64,000 bases of DNA from Methylobacterium symbioticum (GTDB lineage: Bacteria > Pseudomonadota > Alphaproteobacteria > Rhizobiales > Beijerinckiaceae). Made by a program: the position numbers and the translations under genes. Below the pieces are notes generated by a model. It was not told where the DNA came from. It was given only the letters and a program-made list of their open reading frames with translations, and made no database searches. Of the stretch, positions 47,175 through 55,642 are shown in pieces. The number at the start of each line of letters is the position of its first letter. Positions within the stretch are counted from its first letter, which is position 1. The DNA lies in assembly GCF_902141845.1 (NCBI RefSeq), contig NZ_CABFPH010000003.1:1-64000 (forward strand). Reading direction: 5' to 3'.

Positions 47175-47582
47175 TCAGGTACTTGGAGGAATCCCATCGA
47201 AGCGGAGGCGGGCATCGAGGACGCTTTGATGACTGGCTTCTGCCCATTCGATCAACACTCCCAGGGGGCCTAGGAGAGAACGACCCAGATCCGCCAAACG
47301 ATATTCAACGCTCGGCGGGCTGGTTGGGAATACATGGCGGGTGATGAGCCCATCGCGCTCCAGATTACGCAGACACTGCGTCAACATTCGCTTCGAGATA
47401 TCGGGGATAGACCGGTTCAGCTCGCCGAAACGCCGGGGACCGCCGGCCAGTGCGATCACGATCAAGGTCGTCCATTTGTCGCTGAGGTGATCGAGCACGT
47501 TCCGGACCGGGCAGCGGGTCGGATCGAGCCTCATGCGCTGCCAGTCATCGAACTTGCTGGCCAGCTTGTTCTCATCACTCAT
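47175..47582 (-). CDS. HxlR family transcriptional regulator
   Basis: 135 residues from ATG 47582 (TTG at 47600 is a less likely start). Family core: [60 protein letters not shown]. The N-terminal Cys (RCPV) is often a redox sensor (QorR/YodB type). Divergent from the qorB-like gene, with a palindrome between, so it probably represses that gene until quinone or electrophile stress. Confidence 0.92.
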   Translation of the reverse strand: MSDENKLASKFDDWQRMRLDPTRCPVRNVLDHLSDKWTTLIVIALAGGPRRFGELNRSIPDISKRMLTQCLRNLERDGLITRHVFPTSPPSVEYRLADLGRSLLGPLGVLIEWAEASHQSVLDARLRFDGIPPST

Positions 47583-47639
47583 GCGGGCGGTACCTTCCAA
47601 GTAACCAGGGTCCTAGAACCTGCCTCCTTACAGGCAGTG

Positions 47640-47660
47640 AAGGTCTCAGTTATAGACCTT
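47640..47660. promoter_or_regulatory. Candidate HxlR operator
   Basis: aaggtct - cagttat - agacctt, a perfect 7-bp inverted repeat with a 7-bp spacer in the short divergent region between the HxlR gene (start 47582) and the qorB-like gene (start 47694). Dyads of this size are typical HxlR/QorR sites. Confidence 0.55.
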
Positions 47661-47693
47661 GTGCGAAAAACGAACCGCTTAGGATTTTTCCCT

Positions 47694-48578
47694 ATGACGC
47701 TCTCATCGCACACACGTCTGTTCGTGACAGGGGCCACTGGCCAACTTGGGCGCCTCGTCATCCAAGCCCTGCTCCGGACCGTGCCCGCCGCCCAGGTGAT
47801 CGCTGGTGTCCGCCACGCTGGAAGCGAAGGGGCCAGGAAGCTGGCCGGGCTCGGCATCGCGGTACGCACGGCCGACTATGCAAAGCCCGGCACGCTCGCC
47901 GCGGCGTTCGAGGGTGTCGAGCGGCTGTTGCTAATCTCCTCCAGCGAGGTCGGCCAACGCGTCGTCCAGCACCGGAACGTCATTACCGCCGCTAAGGCCG
48001 CGGGTGTCCGCCTGATCGCCTATACCAGCGTCCTACGTGCCGACACGTCACCCCTGGCTCTCGCGGAGGAACACCGCACCACCGAGGCGATGCTCGCCGA
48101 ATCGGGGGTGCCCCATGTCCTGTTGCGCAACGGCTGGTACACAGAGAACTATGCAGCCTCGATCCCGCCCGCACTCGCCCACGGCGTCATGCTTGGTAGC
48201 GCAGGGGAAGGCCGGATCGCCTCGGCGGCGCGGGCCGACTATGCGGCGGCCGCGAGCACCGTGCTGACAGCCGACACCGACCAGGGCGGCCGCATCTACG
48301 AATTGGCAGGCGACGAAGCCTACACGCTATCCAGCTTCGCCGAAATTGTGTCGCAGGCCTCGGGCAAGCCGGTTGCCTACAAGAACCTGCCCGAGGCGGA
48401 ATTTAAGGCTGCCCTGATAGGCGCAGGACTACCTGAAGCCTTCGCCGGCCTTCTGGCAAACTCAGATGCTGCCGCAGAGAAGGGGGCCCTCTTCGATGAC
48501 GGCCGCCAACTCAGCAAGCTCATCGGGCGGCCGACCACCTCCACCACATCGGTAATTGAGGCAGCACTCAAGGATTGA
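47694..48578 (+). CDS. qorB: NmrA-like NAD(P)H:quinone oxidoreductase (QorB/YtfG type)
   Basis: 294 residues from ATG 47694 (TLSSHTRLFVTGATGQLGRL). Rossmann motif TGATGQLGRLVIQALL with VRTADYAKPGTLAAAFEGVE and LLISSSEVGQR, then NGWYTENYAASIPPALAHGV, matches E. coli YtfG/QorB closely in layout. Reduces quinones with NADPH. Its divergent HxlR partner mirrors the E. coli ytfG-ytfH pair. Confidence 0.88.
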   Translation: MTLSSHTRLFVTGATGQLGRLVIQALLRTVPAAQVIAGVRHAGSEGARKLAGLGIAVRTADYAKPGTLAAAFEGVERLLLISSSEVGQRVVQHRNVITAAKAAGVRLIAYTSVLRADTSPLALAEEHRTTEAMLAESGVPHVLLRNGWYTENYAASIPPALAHGVMLGSAGEGRIASAARADYAAAASTVLTADTDQGGRIYELAGDEAYTLSSFAEIVSQASGKPVAYKNLPEAEFKAALIGAGLPEAFAGLLANSDAAAEKGALFDDGRQLSKLIGRPTTSTTSVIEAALKD

Positions 48579-48798
48579 TCCGCAAGACCCTGTCGCCCGG
48601 GAGCTGTACAAATCGCCCGTGGCAGCGAATTTGTGCCTATGGCGGGATGTCTGCCCCGGGGCGCAAGGCCAGGGTCCGGTCGTCACCCCATCCGGACCTT
48701 CAGCGGCAGCGCCCCGAATATCCGCAAGGGGTCATTCGGCACCCTGGGGGCGATCATACTACTGGTACACCGCGGCCCTTTCGACCGCGGCGCCCGGT
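48579..48798. other. Intergenic region with dispersed repeat
   Basis: 220 bp between qorB-like and the dead integrase. The only structure seen is the 49-nt repeat at 48686-48734 that has a diverged copy at 54690-54738. Confidence 0.4.
48686..48734. repeat. Dispersed 49-nt repeat, copy 1
   Basis: Begins ccccatccggaccttcag and ends ccgcaaggggtca. By my hand alignment it matches 54690-54738 at 41 of 49 positions without gaps. Non-coding, in intergenic DNA. Confidence 0.55.
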
Positions 48799-49428
48799 TC
48801 AGATTTCGGTCTGCTCTGAGAGGATCAGTGCGTCGTCAACCTCAATGCCGAGTTAGCGAACCGTGCTCTCAAACTTGGTATGACCAAGGAGCAGCTGGCA
48901 GGCTCGGATATTGCCGGTTCGCTTGTAGACCAGCGCGACCTTCGTGCGGCGCAGGCTGTGCGTGCCGAACGCCGAAGGGTCCAGGCCGATCAGGGCAACC
49001 CACCGGTGTACCAGCCGACTATAGTGCCGCGTCGTAAGATGCTCTCCGAGTCGACTTCGGCTTGGAAACAGCCAGTCGCCGGCTTTCAACCTGCGCGCAG
49101 TCAACCAAGCCGCGAGAGCCTCGCGCGTCGGTTAGGTAATCCCGAACGGAACCGGCCTGCCGGTCTTGCGCTGGCAGACGGTCGTTCGAAGACGCACGGC
49201 GTCGCCCAGGTAGATGTCGCTCACGCGCAGGCCAACGAGATCACACCCGCGCAGCTTGCTGTCGACGGTAAGGTTGAACAGGTCAAGGTCTCGGGTGCGG
49301 TTGGCGAGCTGGAGGCGCGTGCGCAGGGCCCAGATGTATTTCGGCTTCAGCGGCGGCTTGGGTCCGACGATACGGCCGCAGTTCCAGGGAACACGCGTGC
49401 TTGAGGGAACGGCAACGACTTCGGGCAT
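48799..49428 (-). pseudogene. Tyrosine recombinase/integrase inactivated by two in-frame stops
   Basis: One continuous 210-codon frame from ATG 49428 (MPEVVAVPSSTRVPWN, Shine-Dalgarno AGGAG) to TGA 48799, broken by TAA at codon 99 (49132-49134, after GRPVPFGIT) and TAA at codon 192 (48853-48855). The catalytic set is visible: Arg in SKLRGCDL, Lys in QRKTGRP, H-x-x-R in THSLRRTK, His in LLGHTKFES; the second TAA stands exactly where the family has its Tyr nucleophile (STVR-Y-LGIEVDDA). So it is a small phage/island-type integrase that is dead at its active site. No frameshift is seen. Confidence 0.9.
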
Positions 49429-49784
49429 GGCTGGCTCCTGAGTTGAGGAGCTTCTCATGAGGAATCCGATGCTGCCGCTGAGCCTAATGTCGAATGACGG
49501 CTCTCTGCAGCACAAGCCGACAATGGAGCCGGCGGGCCTGGACTACTGCTCGCGACCCATTCCGGAGTCAGGAAAGGTCCGCTTCCAGGCAGTACGTTGG
49601 GCTGGCTTTGGCTGCTCATGGCCGAAGGTAGAACGGCGGCTTTCGGGCAAATCACTGAGCTAAGTGGACCTCCCAGTTCGGCTCACACCGCTGCCATCAC
49701 CCAGGTGCACCCCCAAAGTCCCACCTTGAGGCCGGATCAGTCTTGCGCTGGAATTCGACCTACAGATTGTACCCGCAGGCCCTC
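49429..49784. other. 356-bp region without supported gene
   Basis: Both strands have only short frames with unlikely composition. Contains aggtccgcttccaggc-type sequence (about 49577) of the sort seen in other low-complexity intergenic parts of this accessory region. Nothing else noted. Confidence 0.4.
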
Positions 49785-50021
49785 TCAGAGGGCTCGTGCA
49801 TAGCCTGGAGTCAGGCTGATCATCTGCGCCGTGTCCTGTGATAGCCGTGCCTCGGTAAGCTCGACCTCAGCATCGTCCTTCACAGCCTCTTTGACCAACC
49901 GGACTGCGCTTTCCGCATCCTCGGCGATGATCGCGTAGAACACGGTAACTTGGCCCGTCGGCATCTCGGCATCAGCGCGGGTGACCTTCACGATGAGGGC
50001 AGTTTGGTTCGGTTCAATCAT
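49785..50021 (-). CDS. Hypothetical protein (78 aa)
   Basis: Starts MIEPNQTALIVKVTRADAEM; then QVTVFYAIIAEDAESAVRLV and DDAEVELTEARLS. Looks like a small alpha/beta (ferredoxin-like) protein with alternating strands and helices. No family recognised. No clear Shine-Dalgarno. First of several small same-strand genes leading back to the cold-shock gene. Confidence 0.6.
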   Translation of the reverse strand: MIEPNQTALIVKVTRADAEMPTGQVTVFYAIIAEDAESAVRLVKEAVKDDAEVELTEARLSQDTAQMISLTPGYARAL

Positions 50022-50284
50022 AGCTTGATCGTGTACAGAGTGGGCGCGCCAACCAAAACCACGGTGGAATTCCTTTCCACTTGCATCATCATAGATTGAC
50101 CCGGCAGGGGGGCGGGCGTCTTATATTTGATTGATCTTATCGAAGTGGTGATGGCCGGCAACTCGGATGGGTTGGATGCCCAAAAGAGTCGGCCGACCTT
50201 CCGTGACCGTCACCCTCGCGACCACTCCCCCGAGCGTCAGGCGTCGAAAGTGTTTCGCGAATGTCTCCATTGCCGGTAAATAGA

Positions 50285-50491
50285 TCAGCGCCGCCGTAGG
50301 GCAGCCGCTGGGTTTAGATCCCGCTCCATAGCGGCCAGCGCGCTTTCGTGCGCCTTTTGCTCGCTCACGTGCGGCCGATCTGATCGCTCGGTGAGCTTGC
50401 CGTGCTTGCGCATTGCCCAGCCGAAATGCCCTGCGGGCTTCATCAGAGGTGAGACCTCGATGGAGTAAGGACGAGGTACGGCCTCAGTCAT
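50285..50491 (-). CDS. Conserved-looking hypothetical protein (68 aa)
   Basis: From ATG 50491 (MTEAVPRPYSIEVSPLMKPA) with GAGG 8 nt upstream; a GTG at 50500 is an alternative. The segment GHFGWAMRKHGKLTERSDRP recurs, from memory, in many small Methylobacterium and Bradyrhizobium proteins. Function unknown. Ends with an Arg-rich tail. The 263 bp downstream (50022-50284) hold no gene that I can support. Confidence 0.65.
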   Translation of the reverse strand: MTEAVPRPYSIEVSPLMKPAGHFGWAMRKHGKLTERSDRPHVSEQKAHESALAAMERDLNPAAALRRR

Positions 50492-50511
50492 GATGATCAC
50501 CTCTCCAGTGC

Positions 50512-50709
50512 TCAGGACGCGAGAATGAGCTCGCCCTCGCGCATCGCGCGCTCGCCAGTTAACGATTTCACGCGGTAGGACGGCTCGCCTGAGCGATCCT
50601 CAGGCATCAGGCGAACCACCTCAAAGAAGTCGCTTAACGCGCTTCTGGAGTCAGCGTGTACGACGTTGACCAGCCGGACACGCTGGCCGATCTTGAACTT
50701 GTGAGACAT
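50512..50709 (-). CDS. Small KOW-like hypothetical protein (65 aa)
   Basis: From ATG 50709 with GGAGG 7 nt upstream. MSHKFKIGQRVRLVNVVHAD, then FFEVVRLMPEDRSGEPSYRV and ERAMREGELI suggest a small beta-barrel of about 60 residues resembling the conserved F-K-x-G-Q-x-V ... Y-E-V-x-R-x-L-P family of alphaproteobacteria. 20 nt upstream of the 68-aa gene, probably co-transcribed. Confidence 0.65.
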   Translation of the reverse strand: MSHKFKIGQRVRLVNVVHADSRSALSDFFEVVRLMPEDRSGEPSYRVKSLTGERAMREGELILAS

Positions 50710-50753
50710 CCATCGTCCTCCGTGAGCCATGAACTGTGCGGAAGGTGGGCAAG

Positions 50754-51122
50754 CTATCGACGCGCTTTCACCTTGGCCTTGCGGGCAGCGAAGCGCGCGT
50801 CGCGTGCGGCTTTCTGCTCGACGGCGAGGGCAGCTTGCTGCTCGACCCTCTCAGCAGCCAGACGAACAGCTTCAGCAGCCTCTCGCTCTCTCGCTGCAAG
50901 GGCCTCAGCTTCGCGCTGAGCTTCGGCGGCTAGGCGGGCGGCCTCCCGTTCGTTAGCGCGAACCTCTCGTGCTTGAACGATGGCCCACCTTGCAGCCTGC
51001 CGGGCGAGAACGGCCGGGTCATTCGCTGCGGGGCGTGCCCGAAGCCGGGCAATGGTGGCCCGCCGCGCCTTCGCAGCGGCCTCAAGTCGATCAACGAGCT
51101 GGTCGGTTTTGAATTGACCCAC
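50754..51122 (-). CDS. DUF6481 family protein
   Basis: 122 residues, GTG start at 51122 after AAGGAA. Almost entirely a charged Ala/Glu/Arg-rich coiled coil (AEAQREAEALAAREREAAEA) with a short N-terminal FKTDQLVDRLEAAAKARRAT and basic C-terminal end ARFAARKAKVKARR. DUF6481 proteins are commonly beside cold-shock genes, as here. Function unknown; RNA or nucleoid binding is conceivable. Confidence 0.8.
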   Translation of the reverse strand: MGQFKTDQLVDRLEAAAKARRATIARLRARPAANDPAVLARQAARWAIVQAREVRANEREAARLAAEAQREAEALAAREREAAEAVRLAAERVEQQAALAVEQKAARDARFAARKAKVKARR

Positions 51123-51226
51123 GTAAATTCCTTATGCTCACCATGGCGTCGCGCTGGTGACGACAAAGAGATGAAGCCGCCCCATGGGGAGCGGCTCCGA
51201 ACGCGTCAGTGATTGACGAGCAGGGC

Positions 51227-51436
51227 TCAAGCGGCCTGGAGGCTGCCGGCCGACTGCTTGCCGGTGCGGCGGTCGGTTTCCATCTCGTAGGAGACCTTCT
51301 GGCCCTCAACGAGGTTGCGCATGCCGGCACGCTCAACGGCCGAGATGTGCACGAACACATCCTTGCTGCCGTCCTCAGGCTGGATGAAGCCGAAGCCCTT
51401 GGTGTCGTTGAACCACTTAACGGTGCCAATGCTCAT
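51227..51436 (-). CDS. Cold-shock protein (CspA family)
   Basis: 69 residues. RNA-binding motifs RNP1 KGFGFI and RNP2 VFVHI are intact ([33 protein letters not shown]). Single-strand nucleic-acid chaperone. Located 104 nt upstream of the DUF6481 gene on the same strand. A long A/T-rich upstream region is present, as is usual for csp leader sequences. Confidence 0.95.
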   Translation of the reverse strand: MSIGTVKWFNDTKGFGFIQPEDGSKDVFVHISAVERAGMRNLVEGQKVSYEMETDRRTGKQSAGSLQAA

Positions 51437-51958
51437 AGGTATTTCCGTATTTCGGTAGGCAATCGAAGAGAGCCCAGCGCATGCATTGCACGCGCTCGGA
51501 GGTTGGCCGTCGAAATGTGGGAGAGATGCAGACTGCGCACCCGAATGGGCGGCACGGCCGGATGTCTGGCCAAAGATCGATCACTAAATCTAACACGTCA
51601 GAAATAAATTCACAACCAAGCGGCCAGAATTTTCTGGAATTTCGAGTCTCTCAGCGGCGCATCTGGCTGATATAGAAGGCGAAACGGCTGTCATTTATTT
51701 TTTGGACTCTCATGGAAGCCAGACGCTGGCTCTCTTCGACTGCGCATGAGTCTCGGAACGCTTCCCCCCGAGCTGTGCACCCTATCGATGTTGAGGCGCC
51801 TTTGATGATCCGTGCGCCGACGCTCTGATTGACGACGCTGAAGGCCGCGCAACCGAGTAGCCGACCTCCACAGTCTCGCCGTGTTCGAAGCGCCATATCA
51901 GGTCCTTGGCCGCACTTGGCTTTCTGCGCAAGGCGAGCCGATCGTTTGAGAGGGCTGC
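51437..51958. promoter_or_regulatory. csp upstream region (522 bp)
   Basis: A/T-rich at about 51585-51715, plausibly the csp promoter and cold-responsive leader. The 81-residue minus-strand frame at 51651-51896 lacks a Shine-Dalgarno and protein-like character, so it is not called. Confidence 0.35.
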
Positions 51959-52087
51959 GTGCTCAATTCCGTGATCGCGATCTTCACCGTGCTTGCCGTT
52001 CTGCTGGCATGGGCGTTGGTCAAGCTACCGCTTTTACCATTCCGCTTTGCTCGCGGATTGATGCGTCGGAGATCTGTCCCGGTCTGA
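51959..52087 (+). CDS. Possible small membrane protein (42 aa)
   Basis: GTG start at 51959 with GAGAGGG about 4 nt upstream. Sequence starts VLNSVIAIFTVLAVLLAWAL (one helix, about residues 4-21), then a basic end FRFARGLMRRRSVPV. Helix plus positive cytoplasmic end is the normal form of bacterial small membrane proteins. No homologue recognised. Confidence 0.4.
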   Translation: MLNSVIAIFTVLAVLLAWALVKLPLLPFRFARGLMRRRSVPV

Positions 52088-52359
52088 GATTGAGAGGCGA
52101 TCTCGCTTGGCCGGACGCCTGACAAACAGTGCGACATCTGCCTGCGCCCTCTCCAACGTGGTGTTGTGAGGCGACATCGTTGATCAGCTTGTGCAAAGCT
52201 GGCGCGGTCGGATGTTGTGTCTCGTCAATCGGCACGGGCAGGGTCGCCGCCATGGAGGCAAGCGGACCGGGAGTGTGAAGCAAGGGCCCGGCCCGCCCGC
52301 CGCACGACGAGATGAACGATATCCTTCGATATCCTCGTCGGGCTGCCTCAGCCTAATGC

Positions 52360-52707
52360 TTGGCTGCAGCGCTGGTTGCATTGGCTGAGCCGAGAGCGGG
52401 TCAGGCTGGCCTTATCAGTGGATGGGCGAGCGAGACCGCTGCGGGCTGCACTCGGCGGATCTACAACCGCTCAGCCTACGGCCTCGTGGTCAGCCAGGAG
52501 GGTGGTCCAGCCTTCACGGTTCGGCCGGGTACCTCTAGGTCCATTCAACTCTCTCGGTCGGACAAGATTGGTTTCGCCGTCTACTGCTCGGCCGATCGTG
52601 ACAGCACCCCCCTGTTTGGTTGCTGTGTCATGTCACTTGTGCTCGCGTGGGCCTTGAAGAAGCGCACCATCTCGCGGCTGGCGTCTGGACCGAGGGGATC
52701 CGTGTAG
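52360..52707 (+). CDS. Doubtful small secreted-protein remnant
   Basis: From TTG 52360. The first residues (AAALVALAEPRAGQA) resemble a short signal peptide, and CTRRIYNRSAYGLVVSQEGG, FTVRPGTSRSIQLSRSDKIG and FAVYCSADR read like a beta-rich secreted protein. The last about 45 codons overlap the 3' end of the esterase gene on the other strand, so the frame probably lost its own end. The 270 bp before it hold nothing clear. Confidence 0.25.
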   Translation: MAAALVALAEPRAGQAGLISGWASETAAGCTRRIYNRSAYGLVVSQEGGPAFTVRPGTSRSIQLSRSDKIGFAVYCSADRDSTPLFGCCVMSLVLAWALKKRTISRLASGPRGSV

Positions 52708-53762
52708 CTGCCGTTCGGACTTCCACCGGACCAAGCATGCCCGACCCCGTGCAGAACCCACTGCTCCAGCACCTCTCCACCTGAACCGTCAGACTGCACG
52801 GTGCGGGTGTAGGTCACGCCACCTGCACTCTGCCCATGCTTGACGACCTTGCCCAATGCACCCGCAGGCTCGGCTTGCGCGATGATGCGGTCGCCGTTGA
52901 TGGGGTTGACGGTGCGGTCGGCATCACCGTGGAAGACGATAGTTGGGACTACGGCGGACGATCCCCGCGGCTGGGTTATCCCACCCCCGTTCATGGCAGC
53001 GAAGGCGGACGGCATATCCTTGGCTGCGCCGTACGGAAGTCCTGAGTGGACGCCGATTGCAACGAACAAATCGGGGTAAGTGATCGCCATAATCACCGCA
53101 GCTGCGCCGCCGGCTGATAGCCCCGCAGCGTAGACCCGGGCCGGATCCGCCGAGAACTCCCGAATGACCTCACCCGTAATGCCAGCGATCAGCGAGGGCT
53201 CGCCGGTGCCGCGCTGCTGATCGGCAGCGTTGAACCAGTTCCAGCACTTCTGCATGTTGGCCGCTTGCGGCTGGCTCGGGTAGGCCACCAAGAAGGTCTG
53301 CTCCTCGGCAAGCTCGTTCATGCGCGACCCGGCAGCGAAGTCATCTGGCGACTGAGTGCAGCCATGCAGCATGACGACAAGAGGAAGGGCTTGGCCCGTA
53401 TAGCCGCTTGGGACGTAGACCTTGTAGTTCCGGCTGCCTGCCGCGTTGGAGAAGGTCCGCTCCTCGTATCGCGCACCCTCGGGCACCGGGATCCGGGAAC
53501 GCTGCGGCGATCCGATGCCCTCGCCGAGGCTGGGCAGCGGGCCCATCTTTGGGAAGCGCTCACGCAGGGACCGTAGCGTCTCTGCAAGGCCTCGGCGCTC
53601 TGAGGCGGTTGCTCGACCAGAGAGTGCCTCGCCGGCCGTCCCCGTCCCGAAGCCGGGCGCGGTCCAAGCGCCTCCGGGCATTGGAGGCGCCACCATGTCG
53701 ATCGTCGGCCTAGATTGGTCCGTATTGCTGCGAATGTGACTTGCAACCTTACGGGGCGCCAC
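52581..53762 (-). CDS. PHB-depolymerase-family esterase (alpha/beta hydrolase)
   Basis: 393 residues as read from GTG 53762. Type-1 catalytic domain: oxyanion LHGCTQSPDDFAAGSRMNEL, nucleophile Ser216 in AAGLSAGGAAAVIMAITYPD, Asp in VFHGDADRTVNPING, His in LHGVGHAWSGG. Hydrolyses polyesters such as polyhydroxybutyrate or feruloyl-type esters. The family N-terminus (a M-x-E-V/A-T-R-L-T-R-A-G helix) is present upstream in another frame (53763-53875), so a 1-nt deletion near 53790 probably truncated it; the catalytic domain is intact and may still be made. Confidence 0.85.
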   Translation of the reverse strand: MAPRKVASHIRSNTDQSRPTIDMVAPPMPGGAWTAPGFGTGTAGEALSGRATASERRGLAETLRSLRERFPKMGPLPSLGEGIGSPQRSRIPVPEGARYEERTFSNAAGSRNYKVYVPSGYTGQALPLVVMLHGCTQSPDDFAAGSRMNELAEEQTFLVAYPSQPQAANMQKCWNWFNAADQQRGTGEPSLIAGITGEVIREFSADPARVYAAGLSAGGAAAVIMAITYPDLFVAIGVHSGLPYGAAKDMPSAFAAMNGGGITQPRGSSAVVPTIVFHGDADRTVNPINGDRIIAQAEPAGALGKVVKHGQSAGGVTYTRTVQSDGSGGEVLEQWVLHGVGHAWSGGSPNGSYTDPLGPDASREMVRFFKAHASTSDMTQQPNRGVLSRSAEQ

Positions 53763-53875
53763 CGCGGTTTGGTAGACGCTGAGCGTCCCTGAAGCAGTGC
53801 CATGGCCTCGGTGAACTGGCCAGCGCGGGTGAGACGGGTCACCTCAGCCATGTCGATGTTGGGGAGCGCGTTCAT
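53763..53875 (-). other. Out-of-frame N-terminus of the esterase
   Basis: From ATG 53875 (AGGA upstream) reads MNALPNIDMAEVTRLTRAGQ and FTEAMALLQG, the usual N-terminal helix pair of this esterase family, then loses sense after LLQG. Adding one base at the ggga around 53790 would continue ...LLQG-TLSVYQTAVAPRK into the frame of the catalytic domain. Either a real frameshift or a sequencing error. Confidence 0.6.
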
Positions 53876-53951
53876 TATCATGATCCTGGATGAAGTCGTC
53901 GCGTCGGCGCAGCGGAGCTGACCGTCAGCGCGGATGGGTTGGGGCTAGAGA

Positions 53952-54371
53952 TCAGGCTGTACGATCGGCCAACGCTTCCTTGACCTTTGGGCTGGCGTGA
54001 AAGGCGCCGAGCACCTGAACTGAGGCAATGGCTGCGCGGGCGAGTTCAGGCGTCACGTCAGAGGCGATGCTGGCGAGGCCGAGAACCTGAATGTGGAGCG
54101 GAGTGCTGGCGTCTCTCGCCGCTTCCAGATCCTGCCGAGTGTAGTGAGAAAGGCCAAGGCTAAGCTGCTTGCGGGCGACGGAGTGCTGCACCGCATCGCC
54201 TTGCCGCTCGAGTTGGTTGCGGACAGCCGTTCGGATGAAGTCGGCGCGGTTGGAGTAGAAGCCGTCCCGAACCAGCAGGTCGATGCGACCGAGATCGACG
54301 AAGCCGAGGTTGATCGTGAGCTTCTCGCTCTCAGGTGTCTTGGGCCGAAGGTCGTGAACGTTGCCGGCCAT
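53952..54371 (-). CDS. Ribbon-helix-helix (CopG-like) regulator
   Basis: 139 residues from MAGNVHDLRPKTPESEKLTI. RHH DNA-binding part: INLGFVDLGRIDLLVRDGFY and SNRADFIRTAVRNQLERQGD; the rest is helical (ARKQLSLGLSHYTRQDLEAA, GLASIASDVTPELARAAIAS). From memory, this family accompanies PHB-depolymerase-type esterases in several alphaproteobacteria. 76 nt upstream of the esterase's N-terminus, same strand, so it probably controls it. Confidence 0.8.
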   Translation of the reverse strand: MAGNVHDLRPKTPESEKLTINLGFVDLGRIDLLVRDGFYSNRADFIRTAVRNQLERQGDAVQHSVARKQLSLGLSHYTRQDLEAARDASTPLHIQVLGLASIASDVTPELARAAIASVQVLGAFHASPKVKEALADRTA

Positions 54372-55044
54372 CTGTAAGCCATCCCATAACCATCCGTCTG
54401 GATGGTGAGGAGATGGTAGCCCGCGATGAACATACAAGGGTGAGGCTCTCGCCCTCCACTGACCAGGGACCGCGGCCTCTCCAGATAGGCGACCCAGGGG
54501 GCAGTGACATCCGAGACGAGCAGTCTCGGAAAGGCGGGCGGCGGCGCACTCACAAGGCTTTACCCACAGTCTGTGACTGGGCTTGAGCCGAGGTCTGCTT
54601 TGGAGAGGGCGACAAAGGTCTCCGAATGGCCAGGATCGGCGCGAAGCCGAAGGTCCTCTGCTGGGAGTAAGGCCAACTGCCGCTTCCGACCCCACCCGGA
54701 CCTTCGGCGGCCTCACCCTGAATCTCCGCAATGGGTCACGAGTTCGCACGCCACTCGTTCAGCTATGCGCCATAAGCGGAAATCGGTGGTCAGCCCGAAA
54801 CCGGACCTTCGGCTCTACGCTCCATTACGGCCATTCGTTAGACGTCTTTGCTATCTTCACAGCGGACGTCAGCTCAGGTCGGATTGCAGGTCTCAAACGC
54901 GTCGCTCTAGGTCGGGCGATCACGATATTGCTCGACCTTGATCACCTCAGAGGTAGTTGAGACTGCGCTGTCGAAGGGTGACACCGGGAGGACACCGCCG
55001 GCCATCTGGCGGAAATCCTCTCTCTCCGGATCTAGGCGCTCACC
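54372..55044. other. 673-bp intergenic region with repeat remnants
   Basis: No convincing gene on either strand. Holds copy 2 of the 49-nt repeat (54690-54738) and, about 25 nt further, gcgccataagcgga, also seen near 29051. Looks like decayed repeat-rich DNA between two functional genes. Confidence 0.45.
54690..54738. repeat. Dispersed 49-nt repeat, copy 2
   Basis: Begins ccccacccggaccttcgg and ends ccgcaatgggtca; ungapped match of 41/49 to 48686-48734, counted by hand. Confidence 0.55.
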
Positions 55045-55584
55045 ATGTCCCGCTTCCCAATCCAAACCGTCGACAGCGCGCCTGAGGCGTCCCGGCAGGC
55101 CGTCGAGGCCCTGCGTACCGCCTTCGGATTCCTCCCGAACGTCGCCGGCACGATGGCCACGTCTCCCGTCTTGATCGGGAGCCTCATCGCGTTGTTCGGC
55201 AAGGTACACGGTGGCAGTTTCACCGAGGCGCAGATCCAGGTGCTGCTACTGACCAATGCTGTCACGAATGGAAGTAATTGGGCAGTCGCCTTTCACAGCG
55301 CACTGGCGCTGGAGCAGGGGATCGATCTCTCTGACGTCAGTGCCGTGCGTTCAGGCACCGTGCCGAGCGAGCCCAAGCTCACGGCCGTCTCGAGGCTCGC
55401 CAGGACCCTGATCGAGAAGCGGGGCAAGCTCACTCAGGAGGACAGCGACGCGTTCCTCGACGCAGGGTTTACTCCGGAGCAGCTGCTGGAGGTCATCGCC
55501 GTCACAGCAGCCTCGACCATCACCAACTACACCGCGAATGTGACGAACCCACCGCTTGAGTCACGGTTCAGTGTCCAAGCATAG
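55045..55584 (+). CDS. Carboxymuconolactone-decarboxylase-like protein lacking the CxxC site
   Basis: 179 residues of the AhpD/CMD fold: N-terminal ALRTAFGFLPNVAGTMATSP and SFTEAQIQVLLLTNAVTN. The active site that should read N-x-C-x-x-C-x3-H-S reads NGSNWAVAFHS: both cysteines are replaced (Ser77, Ala80), while His84 and Ser85 stay. A thiol peroxidase function is thus unlikely; it may act by another chemistry or as a binding protein. Followed by an XRE regulator 58 nt downstream, probably the same transcript. Confidence 0.85.
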   Translation: MSRFPIQTVDSAPEASRQAVEALRTAFGFLPNVAGTMATSPVLIGSLIALFGKVHGGSFTEAQIQVLLLTNAVTNGSNWAVAFHSALALEQGIDLSDVSAVRSGTVPSEPKLTAVSRLARTLIEKRGKLTQEDSDAFLDAGFTPEQLLEVIAVTAASTITNYTANVTNPPLESRFSVQA

Positions 55585-55642
55585 GGTTAGCCGCGCGACG
55601 TGCGTGATGCCGGTGCAGGTACGACGGAAGGACGGGCCGATC

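Noticed and set aside
51651-51896. 81-residue minus-strand frame upstream of the cold-shock gene
   Set aside because: No Shine-Dalgarno, mixed composition and no recognisable motif; it lies in a likely regulatory leader.
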